A DNA stretch of 44,334 nucleotides from an uncultured Eubacteriales bacterium. Its GTDB lineage: Bacteria; Bacillota; Clostridia; Oscillospirales; Butyricicoccaceae. The stretch lies in NCBI GenBank assembly GCA_910585875.1, contig CAJUIK010000010.1, positions 1 to 44,334 on the forward strand, written 5' to 3'. Position 1 is the stretch's first letter, and every line of letters begins with the position of its first letter. The notes beneath the pieces are model-generated. The model saw only the letters and a program-made list of their open reading frames with translations, searched no databases and was not told the origin of the DNA. The translations under genes and the position numbers were made by a program. Below are positions 29,550 through 38,155 of the stretch, one piece after another.

Positions 29550-29679
29550 GGCGCGGCTGCGCCGAGACCCGCCTCTGGCGGGACGCCGCGCCGGCAATCC
29601 GGCGAGGGAGTTTCTCGGCTCCGCCGGGAAACTCTATCAAATAACGGGGTCCCCAAAAAATCAGGGATTTTTGGGGGAC
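29550..29679 (+). ncRNA. Structured leader element, copy A (gltX)
   Basis: Hairpins in order: GGCGC-GGCT-GCGCC (29550-29563) followed by GAG; CCCGCC-TCT-GGCGGG (29568-29582); GCCGG-CAAT-CCGGC (29590-29603); a 12-bp stem GAGTTTCTCGGC/GCCGGGAAACTC with 3-nt loop (29608-29634); linker TATCAAATAACG; a 14-position stem GTCCCCAAAAAATC/GATTTTTGGGGGAC with one mismatch (29649-29679). The first, fourth and fifth hairpins and the linker recur before murA. No U tract follows, so it is not a terminator. It ends 18 nt before the gltX ATG. Confidence 0.6.
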
Positions 29680-29697
29680 GCTTTAGGAGTGAAAACA

Positions 29698-31356
29698 ATG
29701 GACTATCATAAATTGGCGGAGCTTTTGTTCCCCCATATCGAAAAAAAGCCGGAGGATTATCTGAATCAAGTCTATCCCCGGCGGCAGCTGCCCCAAGGCG
29801 CTATGGTAACCCGCTTCGCCCCCAGCCCCACCGGCTTTCTGCATATCGGCGGCCTGTTCACCGCCCTGGTCAACGAGCGGGCCGCCCGCCAATCCGGCGG
29901 CGCCGTCATCCTGCGAATCGAGGACACGGATAAAAAGCGAGAAGTGGAAAACGGCATCGCCGGCATTGTAGACGGCTTAGCCAGCTTCGGCGTGAACTTC
30001 GACGAGGGCATGACAAGCCAAACCGAGCAGAAAGGCGACTACGGCCCCTATCAGCAGAGCCATCGGGCGGAAATCTACCAATGCTTCTGCAAAAGCCTGG
30101 TGGAGCAAGGGATGGCTTACCCCTGCTTCTGCACGGAAGAAGAGCTGGCGGAAATCCGCCGCCGTCAGGAAGGCGAAAAAGCCCTGCCCGGCTACCACAC
30201 CTCCTACGCCAAGTGCCGGGACCTGACCTACGAACAAATAGAGCAGAATATCCGCCAAGGACTGCCCTATGTGGTGCGTCTGCGCTCCCCCGGCAAAATC
30301 GGGGGCCGGATCAAATACAAAGACGTCGTCCGGGGCGATATTGAGATGGACGAAAATATCATCGACGTGGTTCTGCTCAAAACCGACGGCATCCCCACCT
30401 ATCACTTCGCCCACGCTGTGGACGACAGCCTGATGGGCTCCACCCATATCATCCGCAGCGACGAATGGGTATCCTCTGTGCCTCTGCATTTGCAGTTATT
30501 CTATGTGTTGGGCCTCAAGCCCCCCAAATACGCCCACGTCTCCCCCATCATGAAGGAGGAAGAGGGCGCCAAGCGCAAGCTGAGCAAGCGGAAGGACCCG
30601 GAGGCCGCGGTTTCTTACTTCGTGGATCAGGGCTATCCCAAAGAGGCCGTGCTGGAATATCTGCTGGGCCTGGCCAACTCCGGCTTTGAGGATTGGCGCA
30701 GACAAAACAAAGAGGCTCCCTTCTGGGAGTATAAACTCCAGCTGAACAAGATGAGCCAGTCCGGCGCCTTGTTCGACTTGGTCAAGCTGGCCGACGTGTC
30801 CGCCCAGGCCGTCTCCCGGTTCCCGGCGGAAAAAATTGCCCGGGAAGCGGCGGAATGGGCCCAAACCCGGGACCCGGCCCTCTGCCAGGCCCTTTCCGGC
30901 GATCTGGATTACGCCGCCGCCATCTTCGCCATCGACCGGGGCGGCAAAAACCCCCGGAAGGACATCCGAAAATGGTCCGACGTGCATGAATATGTCAGCT
31001 ATTTTTACGACGAGCTGCGCCAGCCCGGCTGGGATTGGCCAGAAAACGTCTCCAAAGAGGACGCGGCGGCGATTTTGGCCCAATACGCCAAGGTTTACGA
31101 TGAAACCGACGACAAAAACGGCTGGTTCGACCGGGTGAAATCCATCTGCCAGCCCCTGGGCTTCTCGCCGGACGTCAAAGCCTATAAAGCCGACCCCGCA
31201 GGCTTCAAAGGCCATGTGGGAGACGTCAGCGCCGTGATCCGCGTCGCCATTACAGGCCGCCGCAACTCCCCGGACCTGTGGTCTATCATGGCCCTGCTGG
31301 GTAAAAAGCGGTGCCTGGACCGGCTGGAGGAAGCAAAAAAAGATCTGGAAAACTAA
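29698..31356 (+). CDS. gltX: Glutamate--tRNA ligase
   Basis: Class I synthetase charging tRNA-Glu, 552 residues. TRFAPSPTGFLHIGG has the HIGH motif at 49-52; KRKLSKRKD gives the KMSKS-type motif at 294-298. RIEDTD and the anticodon-binding C-terminal helices are present. PCFCTEEEL in the connective region may be part of a metal knuckle. ATG 29698 has AGGAG 9 nt upstream; in-frame codons further upstream fall in the hairpin leader. With glnS next door, the host probably charges Gln directly, although an indirect GatCAB route cannot be excluded. Confidence 0.95.
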   Translation: MDYHKLAELLFPHIEKKPEDYLNQVYPRRQLPQGAMVTRFAPSPTGFLHIGGLFTALVNERAARQSGGAVILRIEDTDKKREVENGIAGIVDGLASFGVNFDEGMTSQTEQKGDYGPYQQSHRAEIYQCFCKSLVEQGMAYPCFCTEEELAEIRRRQEGEKALPGYHTSYAKCRDLTYEQIEQNIRQGLPYVVRLRSPGKIGGRIKYKDVVRGDIEMDENIIDVVLLKTDGIPTYHFAHAVDDSLMGSTHIIRSDEWVSSVPLHLQLFYVLGLKPPKYAHVSPIMKEEEGAKRKLSKRKDPEAAVSYFVDQGYPKEAVLEYLLGLANSGFEDWRRQNKEAPFWEYKLQLNKMSQSGALFDLVKLADVSAQAVSRFPAEKIAREAAEWAQTRDPALCQALSGDLDYAAAIFAIDRGGKNPRKDIRKWSDVHEYVSYFYDELRQPGWDWPENVSKEDAAAILAQYAKVYDETDDKNGWFDRVKSICQPLGFSPDVKAYKADPAGFKGHVGDVSAVIRVAITGRRNSPDLWSIMALLGKKRCLDRLEEAKKDLEN

Positions 31357-31408
31357 AAAACACGCCGCGGGAACAAGCTCGAAGAAGCCAAGCTCCGGCG
31401 TCGAGCGC

Positions 31409-31461
31409 GGCAGGAGACGTCAACCGCTCCGCGCATACCGGGTACGGCCCTATCTCCTGCC
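31409..31461 (+). promoter_or_regulatory. Long hairpin in the glnS leader
   Basis: GGCAGGAGA (31409-31417) pairs perfectly with TCTCCTGCC (31453-31461), with a 35-nt GC-rich apical region. It lies in the 160-bp gltX-glnS gap. The stem contains an AGGAG-like sequence but it is far from the glnS ATG. No U tract follows, so perhaps an RNA processing or stability element. Confidence 0.45.
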
Positions 31462-31516
31462 CGACAAAATAAACCTGCGAAGAGGCTTTGGAACCCTTCG
31501 GAAAGGATGGTACGCT

Positions 31517-33187
31517 ATGGACAACGAAAAAATTCTAGAAGGCGGCAATTTCATTGAGGATTTCATCCGCCAGGACCTGGAGGATGGAAAGTGCGACAGC
31601 GTCCGCACCCGGTTCCCGCCGGAACCCAACGGCTATCTGCACATCGGCCACTGCAAGGCCCTGTGCATCGATTTCGGCACGGCGGAAAAATTCGGCGGCA
31701 AGTGCAACCTGCGGATGGACGACACCAACCCCGCCCGGGAAGACGCCGAGTATGTGGAGGCCATCCAGGAGGACATCCACTGGCTGGGCTTCGACTGGGA
31801 CGCCTATTGCTACGGCTCGGATTATTTTGAACAGACCTACGACTATGCCGTGGAGCTGATCAAAAAAGGCCTGGCCTATGTGTGCCAGCTTTCCCCCGAA
31901 GAGCTGAAGGCCAACCGAGGGGATCTGAAAACCCCGGCTACCAGCCCTTACCGGGATCGCCCCATAGAAGAGAGCTTGGATCTTTTCTCCCGGATGCGCG
32001 AAGGGGAATTCCCCGAAGGCAGCATGACCCTGCGGGCCAAAATCGACCTGGCTTCCGGCAATTTCAACCTGCGGGACCCGGCCATTTATCGGATCAAATA
32101 CGCCCGTCACCACCGCACCGGCGACAATTGGCGCATCTACCCCATGTATGATTTCGCCCACCCCATTCAGGACGCCTTGGAGGGAGTGACCCATTCCCTG
32201 TGCTCCCTGGAATACGAAGACCATCGCCCTCTTTACGACTGGGTAGTCGACAACCTTTCTCTGCCCCACAAGCCCCGGCAGATTGAGTTTGCCCGTCTGG
32301 GCATCGACCACACGGTGATGAGCAAGCGCAAGCTGCGCCGGCTGGTGGAGGAAAACCGAGTCAGCGGCTGGGACGACCCCCGGATGCCCACCCTCTGCGG
32401 CCTGCGCCGGCGGGGCTATACCCCCGTCTCCATCCGCAATTTCTGCGAGCGCATCGGCGTGGCCAAAGTCAACAGCACCGTGGAATACGGCTTTTTGGAG
32501 CACTGTCTGCGGGAGGACCTGAACGCCTCCGCCCGGCGGGCGATGGCGGTGCTGCGGCCCGTCAAGCTGACGCTGACTAATTATCCAGAAGGCCAGACCG
32601 AGCTTTTCACTGTGGAAAACAACCCGGAAAACCCAGCGGACGGAGAGCGCCAGGTGTCTTTCTCCCGAAATCTTTGGATTGAAGCGGACGACTTTGCCGA
32701 AGTCCCGCCGCCCAAATACAACCGGCTGTATCCGGGCGCCGAAGCCCGGCTCAAAGGGGCCTATATCGTCAAATGCACCGGCTGCGTCAAGGACGAAAAC
32801 GGGAATGTGACGGAGGTTCTGGCGGAATGCGACATGGACAGCCGGGGCGGCAACGCCGCCGACGGCCGGAAGGTCCGGGGCACCATCCACTGGGTCGATC
32901 AAGATACCGCCGTGGAGGGCGAAGTCCGCCTGTATTCCAACCTGTTCCTCGACGCCGCCCCCGACGCGGCGGACAAGGATTTCATCGAATGTCTGAACCC
33001 GGATTCCCTGGAAACGCTGACCGGCTGCAAGCTGGAAGCCAGCTTGGCCGCCGCCCAGCCCCAGGACCGATTCCAGTTTATGCGCCTGGGCTATTTCTGC
33101 GCCGACAGCCGGGACAGTAAACCGGGCTGCTTGGTCTTCAACCGGGCGGTGACTCTGAAAGACAGCTTCGCAAAGAAAACAAAATAG
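31517..33187 (+). CDS. glnS: Glutamine--tRNA ligase
   Basis: Class I synthetase charging tRNA-Gln, 556 residues, full length. RTRFPPEPNGYLHIGHCKAL has HIGH at 42-45, RMDDTNPAREDAEYVEAI follows, and HTVMSKRKL has the MSKR motif at 268-271. The C-terminal half holds the two beta-barrel anticodon domains (PGAEARLKGAYIVKCTG, IHWVDQDTAVEGEVRLYSNL). AAAGGA 9 nt before the ATG. Many Firmicutes lack GlnRS and use GatCAB, so this gene is a useful lineage marker. Confidence 0.95.
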   Translation: MDNEKILEGGNFIEDFIRQDLEDGKCDSVRTRFPPEPNGYLHIGHCKALCIDFGTAEKFGGKCNLRMDDTNPAREDAEYVEAIQEDIHWLGFDWDAYCYGSDYFEQTYDYAVELIKKGLAYVCQLSPEELKANRGDLKTPATSPYRDRPIEESLDLFSRMREGEFPEGSMTLRAKIDLASGNFNLRDPAIYRIKYARHHRTGDNWRIYPMYDFAHPIQDALEGVTHSLCSLEYEDHRPLYDWVVDNLSLPHKPRQIEFARLGIDHTVMSKRKLRRLVEENRVSGWDDPRMPTLCGLRRRGYTPVSIRNFCERIGVAKVNSTVEYGFLEHCLREDLNASARRAMAVLRPVKLTLTNYPEGQTELFTVENNPENPADGERQVSFSRNLWIEADDFAEVPPPKYNRLYPGAEARLKGAYIVKCTGCVKDENGNVTEVLAECDMDSRGGNAADGRKVRGTIHWVDQDTAVEGEVRLYSNLFLDAAPDAADKDFIECLNPDSLETLTGCKLEASLAAAQPQDRFQFMRLGYFCADSRDSKPGCLVFNRAVTLKDSFAKKTK

Positions 33188-33223
33188 TCAAAACAGCCTC
33201 GTTTCGCATAGGCTGACGGACTG

Positions 33224-33259
33224 GCGCCCCGCCGCAGCGCCCTCCGGCGGGGCGCTTTT
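33224..33259 (+). terminator. Terminator of the gltX-glnS unit
   Basis: GCGCCCCGCCG (33224-33234) pairs with CGGCGGGGCGC (33245-33255), 11 bp, 10-nt loop, followed by TTTT. Only 4 T residues, but a very strong stem. Confidence 0.8.
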
Positions 33260-33370
33260 GCCAGCTTGCCAGGTTGGCGTCCTCCCCCGCTTTGGGAGCG
33301 ACTCTTGACGAACCGACAAAACGCCCTTTTCCCGGCTGGGCGGAACGGAAAAGGAACGGGAACAGACGAC

Positions 33371-34516
33371 ATGACGGACGAACAAAACAAAATCGAGCAT
33401 TATTTGGACAATGCGGCCACGACCCGGACGCTGGAGCAAGCGGCCCAAGCGGCTTGGGATTGTATGCGCCGGGACTACGGCAACCCCTCCTCCCAGCACG
33501 GGCTGGGCCGCCGGGCCGCCGCCCTGCTGGACCAGGCCCGGCGCCAGGTAGCCGCCGCCCTGGGCTGTCCGCCGGAGCAGATCGTTTTCACCTCCTGCGG
33601 CACAGAAAGCTCCAATACCGCCGTCCAAAACGCCGCCCGGCGAGGGCGGCGTTTCGGACGGCACATTCTCTCCACCCAGATTGAGCACAAGGCCACGCTG
33701 GAGACGCTGAAGGCCTTGGAACAACAGGGATGGGATGTGGAGCTGATCCCCCCGGAGCGGGACGGAACCATAGACCCGGCCAACATAGAAAGGGCGCTGC
33801 GGGAAGACACCGTTCTGCTAACGCTGGCGGCGGTCAACAGCGAAACCGGGGCCATTCTGCCTTGGAGGCAGGCCGCGGAGGCGGCCCGGCGCAAAGCGCC
33901 CCATTGCCTGATCCATATCGACGGAGTGCAGGCTTTTTGCAAGCTGCCTCTGCCGCTGGACAACGTGGATTATCTCTCGGTCAGCGGCCACAAAATCGGC
34001 GGCTGCAAGGGCGCCGGCGCTCTGTACTGCCGGGAACCCCGGCTGCTCCAGCCCCTGCTCTGGGGCGGCGGCCAAGAAGGAGGCCTGCGCTCGGGCACCG
34101 AAGGGACGCCTCAGCTCTGCGCGTTTGGCGCGGCCTGCGCCCTGCGGGCGCCCCGCAGAACCCAAGACGCCGCCCGCATGGAAGGGCTGAAGCAAAAGCT
34201 GCTGTCCCTGCTGCCCAGCCTGCCCTGCCCGGTTCGGGTCAATTCCCCCGCCGACGGGGCGCCTCATATCCTCAATTTTTCGCCGCAAGCGGGGCGCAGC
34301 GAGGTGCTGACGCGGGTTCTTTCGGACCAGGGGGTCTATGTGTCCGGCGGCTCGGCCTGCGCCCGCGGGCGGCGCAGCTACGTGCTGGAGCGCATGAAAG
34401 TCCCCGCCCAGGCCATCGATTCGGCCTTGCGGGTCAGTTTTTGCCCGGAAAACACAGAGGAAGACGTGGAAGCGCTGATCCGGGCCCTGGACCAGGCCCT
34501 TCGGCTCTTTGTATGA
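33371..34516 (+). CDS. Cysteine desulfurase (NifS/NifZ-like)
   Basis: A 381-residue PLP enzyme that removes sulfur from cysteine. HYLDNAATTRTLEQ starts the fold; CGTESSNTAVQNAA, STQIEHKATLETLKALEQQG; the PLP lysine K208 lies in SVSGHKIGGCKG; the sulfur-carrying cysteine C330 lies in SGGSACARGRRS. ATG 33371 is selected because the family N terminus begins there; the SD (AAGGAACGGG) is weak and distant. Followed by thiI, as nifZ is in Bacillus, so it probably supplies sulfur for s4U in tRNA rather than general Fe-S assembly. Confidence 0.93.
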   Translation: MTDEQNKIEHYLDNAATTRTLEQAAQAAWDCMRRDYGNPSSQHGLGRRAAALLDQARRQVAAALGCPPEQIVFTSCGTESSNTAVQNAARRGRRFGRHILSTQIEHKATLETLKALEQQGWDVELIPPERDGTIDPANIERALREDTVLLTLAAVNSETGAILPWRQAAEAARRKAPHCLIHIDGVQAFCKLPLPLDNVDYLSVSGHKIGGCKGAGALYCREPRLLQPLLWGGGQEGGLRSGTEGTPQLCAFGAACALRAPRRTQDAARMEGLKQKLLSLLPSLPCPVRVNSPADGAPHILNFSPQAGRSEVLTRVLSDQGVYVSGGSACARGRRSYVLERMKVPAQAIDSALRVSFCPENTEEDVEALIRALDQALRLFV

Positions 34517-34603
34517 CGCCGATGCCCTTGGGATTGGGGCCTTTGCCAAAAGAGCCCCTCTTCCCCTGGAAAACGGCATGATTTGAGAGAAGGATGAAAT
34601 ACT

Positions 34604-35797
34604 ATGAATGAGGTTTTGCTGCTCAAATGCGGCGAGCTGGTGCTCAAGGGCTTGAACCGGGGCCGATTTGAGGACAAACTGCTGGCCGTCGTCCGCCGCC
34701 GCCTGGCCCATCTGGGGCGTTACGAGGTTTACGCCATCCAATCCACCCTCTATGTAGAGCCTTTGGACGGCTCGCCTGTGGACCCGGCCTTGGAGGTCTG
34801 CCGCAAGGTGTTCGGCATTGTGGCTGTGTGCCGGGCCGCCGTCTGCGAAAAAGATATGGAGGCCGTCTGCCGCACGGCGACAGACTATCTGAAAGAGGAC
34901 TTGGCGGGAGCCGCCACCTTCCGCTGCCAGGCCAAGCGGTCAGACAAAAAATTCCCGCTGAAATCCCCGGAAATCGCTCGGGACGTGGGCGGCGCCCTGT
35001 TGGCGGCCTATCCCCGGCTAAAAGTGCAGATGGAAGGCGCTCAAGTGGAAGTCCACATCGAAATCCGGGATAAAAACGCCTTTGTTTACGCCAAGCGGTT
35101 CAAAGGCGCCGGCGGAATGCCCACCGGCAGCAACGGCAAAGCTCTGCTGCTGCTGTCCGGCGGCATCGACAGCCCAGTGGCTGGCTATATGATGGCCAAG
35201 CGGGGTCTGGAGCTGGAGGCCGTCCACTTTTTCAGCTACCCCTATACCTCGGAGCAGGCCAAAGAAAAGACCCTGGACCTGGCCCGTCTGCTGGCCGAAT
35301 ACTGCGGCCGAATCCGGGTTCACGCCGTGCCTTTCACCCAAATCCAAGACCAAATCCGCCGGGAATGCCAGCAAGATCTGTTCACCGTGCTGATGCGCCG
35401 TTTCATGATGAAAATTGCGGAGCGGGTGGCCAAACAGCGGGGTTGCGGCGCCCTGATCACCGGCGAGAGCCTGGGCCAGGTGGCCAGCCAGACGATGGAG
35501 GCCATCGGCGTCACCAACGCCGCCTGCTCCCTGCCCGTGCTGCGGCCGGCCGTCGGCATGGACAAAGAGGAAATCGTGGCGATTTCCCGGCAGATCGGGG
35601 CCTTTGAAACCTCTATCCTGCCCTACGAGGACTGCTGCACCGTCTTCACCCCCCGGCATCCTCAGACCAAGCCCAAGCTGGAGTCTGTGCTGGCCGAGGA
35701 ACAGAAGCTGGATGTGGAGGGCTTGATCCGCCAGGCCATGGAGGGGATTGAGACCACCCTCTGTCAGCCTGCGCGGTCCGGTCAGACGGATCGATAA
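34604..35797 (+). CDS. thiI: tRNA 4-thiouridine synthase ThiI
   Basis: A 397-residue enzyme that adenylates U8 of tRNA and transfers sulfur. N-terminal ferredoxin-like and THUMP domains (about 1-165, with FRCQAKRSDKKFPLKSPEIA), then the PP-loop ATPase: LLLLSGGIDSPVAGYMMAKR with SGGIDSP at 185-191, and ALITGESLGQVASQTMEAIG. The E. coli rhodanese domain is absent, as is normal in Firmicutes, so sulfur should come directly from the upstream desulfurase. AGAAGGA precedes the ATG. A GGGGC..GCCCC hairpin lies in the 87-bp gap before it. Confidence 0.95.
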   Translation: MNEVLLLKCGELVLKGLNRGRFEDKLLAVVRRRLAHLGRYEVYAIQSTLYVEPLDGSPVDPALEVCRKVFGIVAVCRAAVCEKDMEAVCRTATDYLKEDLAGAATFRCQAKRSDKKFPLKSPEIARDVGGALLAAYPRLKVQMEGAQVEVHIEIRDKNAFVYAKRFKGAGGMPTGSNGKALLLLSGGIDSPVAGYMMAKRGLELEAVHFFSYPYTSEQAKEKTLDLARLLAEYCGRIRVHAVPFTQIQDQIRRECQQDLFTVLMRRFMMKIAERVAKQRGCGALITGESLGQVASQTMEAIGVTNAACSLPVLRPAVGMDKEEIVAISRQIGAFETSILPYEDCCTVFTPRHPQTKPKLESVLAEEQKLDVEGLIRQAMEGIETTLCQPARSGQTDR

Positions 35798-35846
35798 CCA
35801 AGGGCTTCTCCACCGGCAATTTATCAAATCAAAGGGGTTGTTTCCA

Positions 35847-37082
35847 ATGAAATGCGAAATCATCGCCGTGGGCACCGAGCTGCTTTTGGGCGAGATTGTC
35901 AACACAGACGCCCAGGCCATTTCCCAGGGCTTGGCGGAGCTGGGCATCAACGTCTATTTTGAAACCGTTTGCGGCGACAACCCGGAACGGCTCCGCTCCG
36001 TGCTGGAAATCGCCAAGGGCCGGGCGGATATCATCGTCACCACCGGCGGCCTGGGGCCCACGGCAGACGATCTGACCAAGGAAACCATCGCCGCCGCCTT
36101 CGGCAAACAGCTGGAGCTGCATCAGCCCTCTATGGACAGGCTGCTTCAGCATTTCAAAGGCCGGACTATGACGCCCAACAACGAAAAGCAGGCCTGGCTT
36201 CCCCAGGGCTGCTTCGTGTTGGACAACGACTGGGGCACCGCTCCGGGCTGCGCCTTTGAGGCGGAGGGCTGCGTCGTCGTTATGCTGCCCGGCCCGCCCA
36301 GCGAGTGCGTCAATATGTTCCGCCAACGGGCTATGCCTTATCTGGCCAAGCTCAGCGGAGGGACCATCTGCTCCCGTTATATCCGGGTTTTCGGCATGGG
36401 CGAATCCGAAATGGAGTCCAAGCTGACTCATCAGATGCAGACCTGGCGCAACCCCACCGCCGCTCCCTACGCCAAGGAGGGCGAGTGCCTGGTGCGGGTG
36501 ACGGCCATGGCGGAAACCGAGGAAAAGGCCCGGGCGATGACCGAGCCCGCCCTGGAGGAGCTGCGCGCCATTTTGGGCGACGTGGTTTACGGCGTCGACG
36601 TGGATTCCCTGGAACAGGTGGTCGTGCAGGAGATGACCGCCCGGGGCCTGACGCTGGCCGCGGCGGAAAGCTGCACCGGCGGCCTATTGGGCAAACGCGT
36701 CACCGATATTCCCGGCGCCTCCGCCTGCTTCCTGGGCGGCGTGGTGTCTTACAGCAACCAGGCGAAGCAGGACCTGCTGGGGGTAAAGAAAGAAACGTTG
36801 GAGCAGTTCGGCGCCGTCAGCGAACAGGTCGCCTGCCAGATGGCGGAAGGCGTCCGCCGGGCAATGGGGGCGGACGTCGGCGTCTCCACCACCGGCGTGG
36901 CCGGGCCGGGCGGCTCGGAACAAAAGCCGGCGGGGCTGGTTTATATCGGCCTGAGCACAAAAGAGGGGACTCGGGCCGTCCGCATATTGAAACCCAACCA
37001 GAGCCGGGATCGAGTACGCCGTCTGGCCTCCTCCACCGCTCTGGATCTGATCCGCCGCTATGTCCAGGGGCTGAGCGAATGA
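35847..37082 (+). CDS. cinA: CinA-family protein, nicotinamide-nucleotide amidase
   Basis: A 411-residue two-domain protein. About 1-170 is the MoCF-like pyrophosphatase domain (CEIIAVGTELLLGEIVNTDA, TTGGLGPTADDLTKETIAAA, LPGPPSE). About 260-411 is the PncC deamidase: AAESCTGGLLGKRVTDIPGA with Ser275, VVSYSNQAKQDLLGV, TTGVAGPGG. It salvages NMN to NaMN and cleans damaged nucleotides. ATG 35847 has AAAGGGG 8 nt upstream. Its stop overlaps the next gene by ATGA, coupling it to two Nudix-type genes with related housekeeping roles. Confidence 0.94.
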   Translation: MKCEIIAVGTELLLGEIVNTDAQAISQGLAELGINVYFETVCGDNPERLRSVLEIAKGRADIIVTTGGLGPTADDLTKETIAAAFGKQLELHQPSMDRLLQHFKGRTMTPNNEKQAWLPQGCFVLDNDWGTAPGCAFEAEGCVVVMLPGPPSECVNMFRQRAMPYLAKLSGGTICSRYIRVFGMGESEMESKLTHQMQTWRNPTAAPYAKEGECLVRVTAMAETEEKARAMTEPALEELRAILGDVVYGVDVDSLEQVVVQEMTARGLTLAAAESCTGGLLGKRVTDIPGASACFLGGVVSYSNQAKQDLLGVKKETLEQFGAVSEQVACQMAEGVRRAMGADVGVSTTGVAGPGGSEQKPAGLVYIGLSTKEGTRAVRILKPNQSRDRVRRLASSTALDLIRRYVQGLSE

Positions 37083-37588
37083 GCCATATAGAACGATTCC
37101 TCCAGGGCGAAACCGTCTTTGACTGCCCGGATTTCTCTATCCGCCACGATCAGGTGGAACTGGAGGACGGCCGCCGCAGCCGGCGGGAGACGATCTGCCG
37201 GCCCGACCAAGTCCTTCTACTGCTTTTGCAGGGCGGTTCCGTCCTGCTGAAGGAAACCCAGCGGCCGGCTCTGGGCGGGCAATTTTTAGAGGCCCCCTGC
37301 GCCCCAATAGAGGCCGGGCAAAGCGCGGAACAGGCGGCGCTGCGCCTGAATTCCGGCGGGCCGGTTCGCTTTGTGGGGCTGCTGCGGCCTTCCCCGGCCA
37401 TTTTGCGTGAGAAAGTCTACGTGTTTGCGGCCCGGCGGCCGGAAGATCCCCCCTCTGGCTGGCAGGCGGTCCCGCTGGCCTCCTGGGAAGACTGGACGGC
37501 CCGGGGACAGATCAAAGATATGCGTCTGGCCGGCGCGCTGACGCTGGCCGGCGCCGGAGGCTTTTTAGAGCAGGAGGCGGAAGAATGA
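37079..37588 (+). CDS. Degenerate Nudix-fold protein
   Basis: A 169-residue protein. ETICRPDQVLLLLLQGGSVL, KETQRPALGGQFLEAPCAPI and the later VGLLRPSPAILREKVYVFAA align with the Nudix fold of the next gene (LYxF-like strand included). The Nudix box, however, is broken: the REUxEExGU segment is replaced by ALRLNSGGPV, so the metal-binding glutamates are missing. Probably not an active hydrolase; it may be a binding partner or a decaying duplicate. Overlaps cinA and the next gene by ATGA on both sides. Confidence 0.7.
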   Translation: MSHIERFLQGETVFDCPDFSIRHDQVELEDGRRSRRETICRPDQVLLLLLQGGSVLLKETQRPALGGQFLEAPCAPIEAGQSAEQAALRLNSGGPVRFVGLLRPSPAILREKVYVFAARRPEDPPSGWQAVPLASWEDWTARGQIKDMRLAGALTLAGAGGFLEQEAEE

Positions 37589-38115
37589 ATCACAGCCTCA
37601 AGGAACCCGTCGGCCCGGCGGGGGAACTGGAATACCAGGGCCTGTTGGTGCAGGCGCGGCGCTATGACGGCCCAGAGGGCCAGATTCAGCGGGTCTGCCT
37701 GCACAAGGGCGCCGCGGCGGTTCTGGCCCTGTGGCAGGGGAAAATCTGCCTGGTCCGCCAATACCGCTACGCCCAGGGCCGGGAATGCCTGGAGATTCCG
37801 GCGGGCAAGCTGGACCCGGGGGAGGATCCCAGACAGACCGCCCGGCGGGAGCTGCTGGAAGAAACCGGCCTGGAAGCGGGTCGAATCATCCTGCTGGCCG
37901 CTCTGTGCTCCTCGCCGGACGCGCTGGCCGAGACCCTGTACCTCTATTGGGCGCAAGATCTGCGCCAGGCCCAGGCCAGGCCGGACGAAGGCGAATTTCT
38001 GGACAATTTATCTCTGACCCCGGCGGAGCTGGACCAACTGATGCGCCAAGGAGAGCTCCAGGACGCCAAAACTCTGGCCGCTTTGGAAATCGCCCGGCGG
38101 CGGGGACTGCTCTAA
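37585..38115 (+). CDS. Nudix hydrolase, ADP-ribose pyrophosphatase type
   Basis: A 176-residue hydrolase that splits ADP-ribose to AMP and ribose-5-phosphate (NudF/YqkG-like). GKICLVRQYRYAQGRECLEI then PAGKLDPGED lead into an intact Nudix box at about 74-96 (G-x5-E-x7-RELLEETGL). The ALCSSPDALAETLYLYWAQD strand is typical of the ADPRase group. It follows the degenerate copy by ATGA overlap. Function with CinA in NAD-derivative turnover is plausible. Confidence 0.9.
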   Translation: MNHSLKEPVGPAGELEYQGLLVQARRYDGPEGQIQRVCLHKGAAAVLALWQGKICLVRQYRYAQGRECLEIPAGKLDPGEDPRQTARRELLEETGLEAGRIILLAALCSSPDALAETLYLYWAQDLRQAQARPDEGEFLDNLSLTPAELDQLMRQGELQDAKTLAALEIARRRGLL

Positions 38116-38155
38116 TCAAACAAAGGGAACGGATTTGCAATATCAGGGAGGATCC

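Noticed and set aside
31495..31516. T-box-like string (AAAGGATGGTACGC) before glnS
   Set aside because: It resembles the T-box core only loosely, has no terminator/antiterminator pair and no specifier stem, and coincides with the ribosome binding site. Treated as chance.
34517..34603. Terminator between the desulfurase and thiI
   Set aside because: GGGGC/GCCCC with an inner CTTT/AAAG stem is present but there is no U tract, and the genes belong together functionally.
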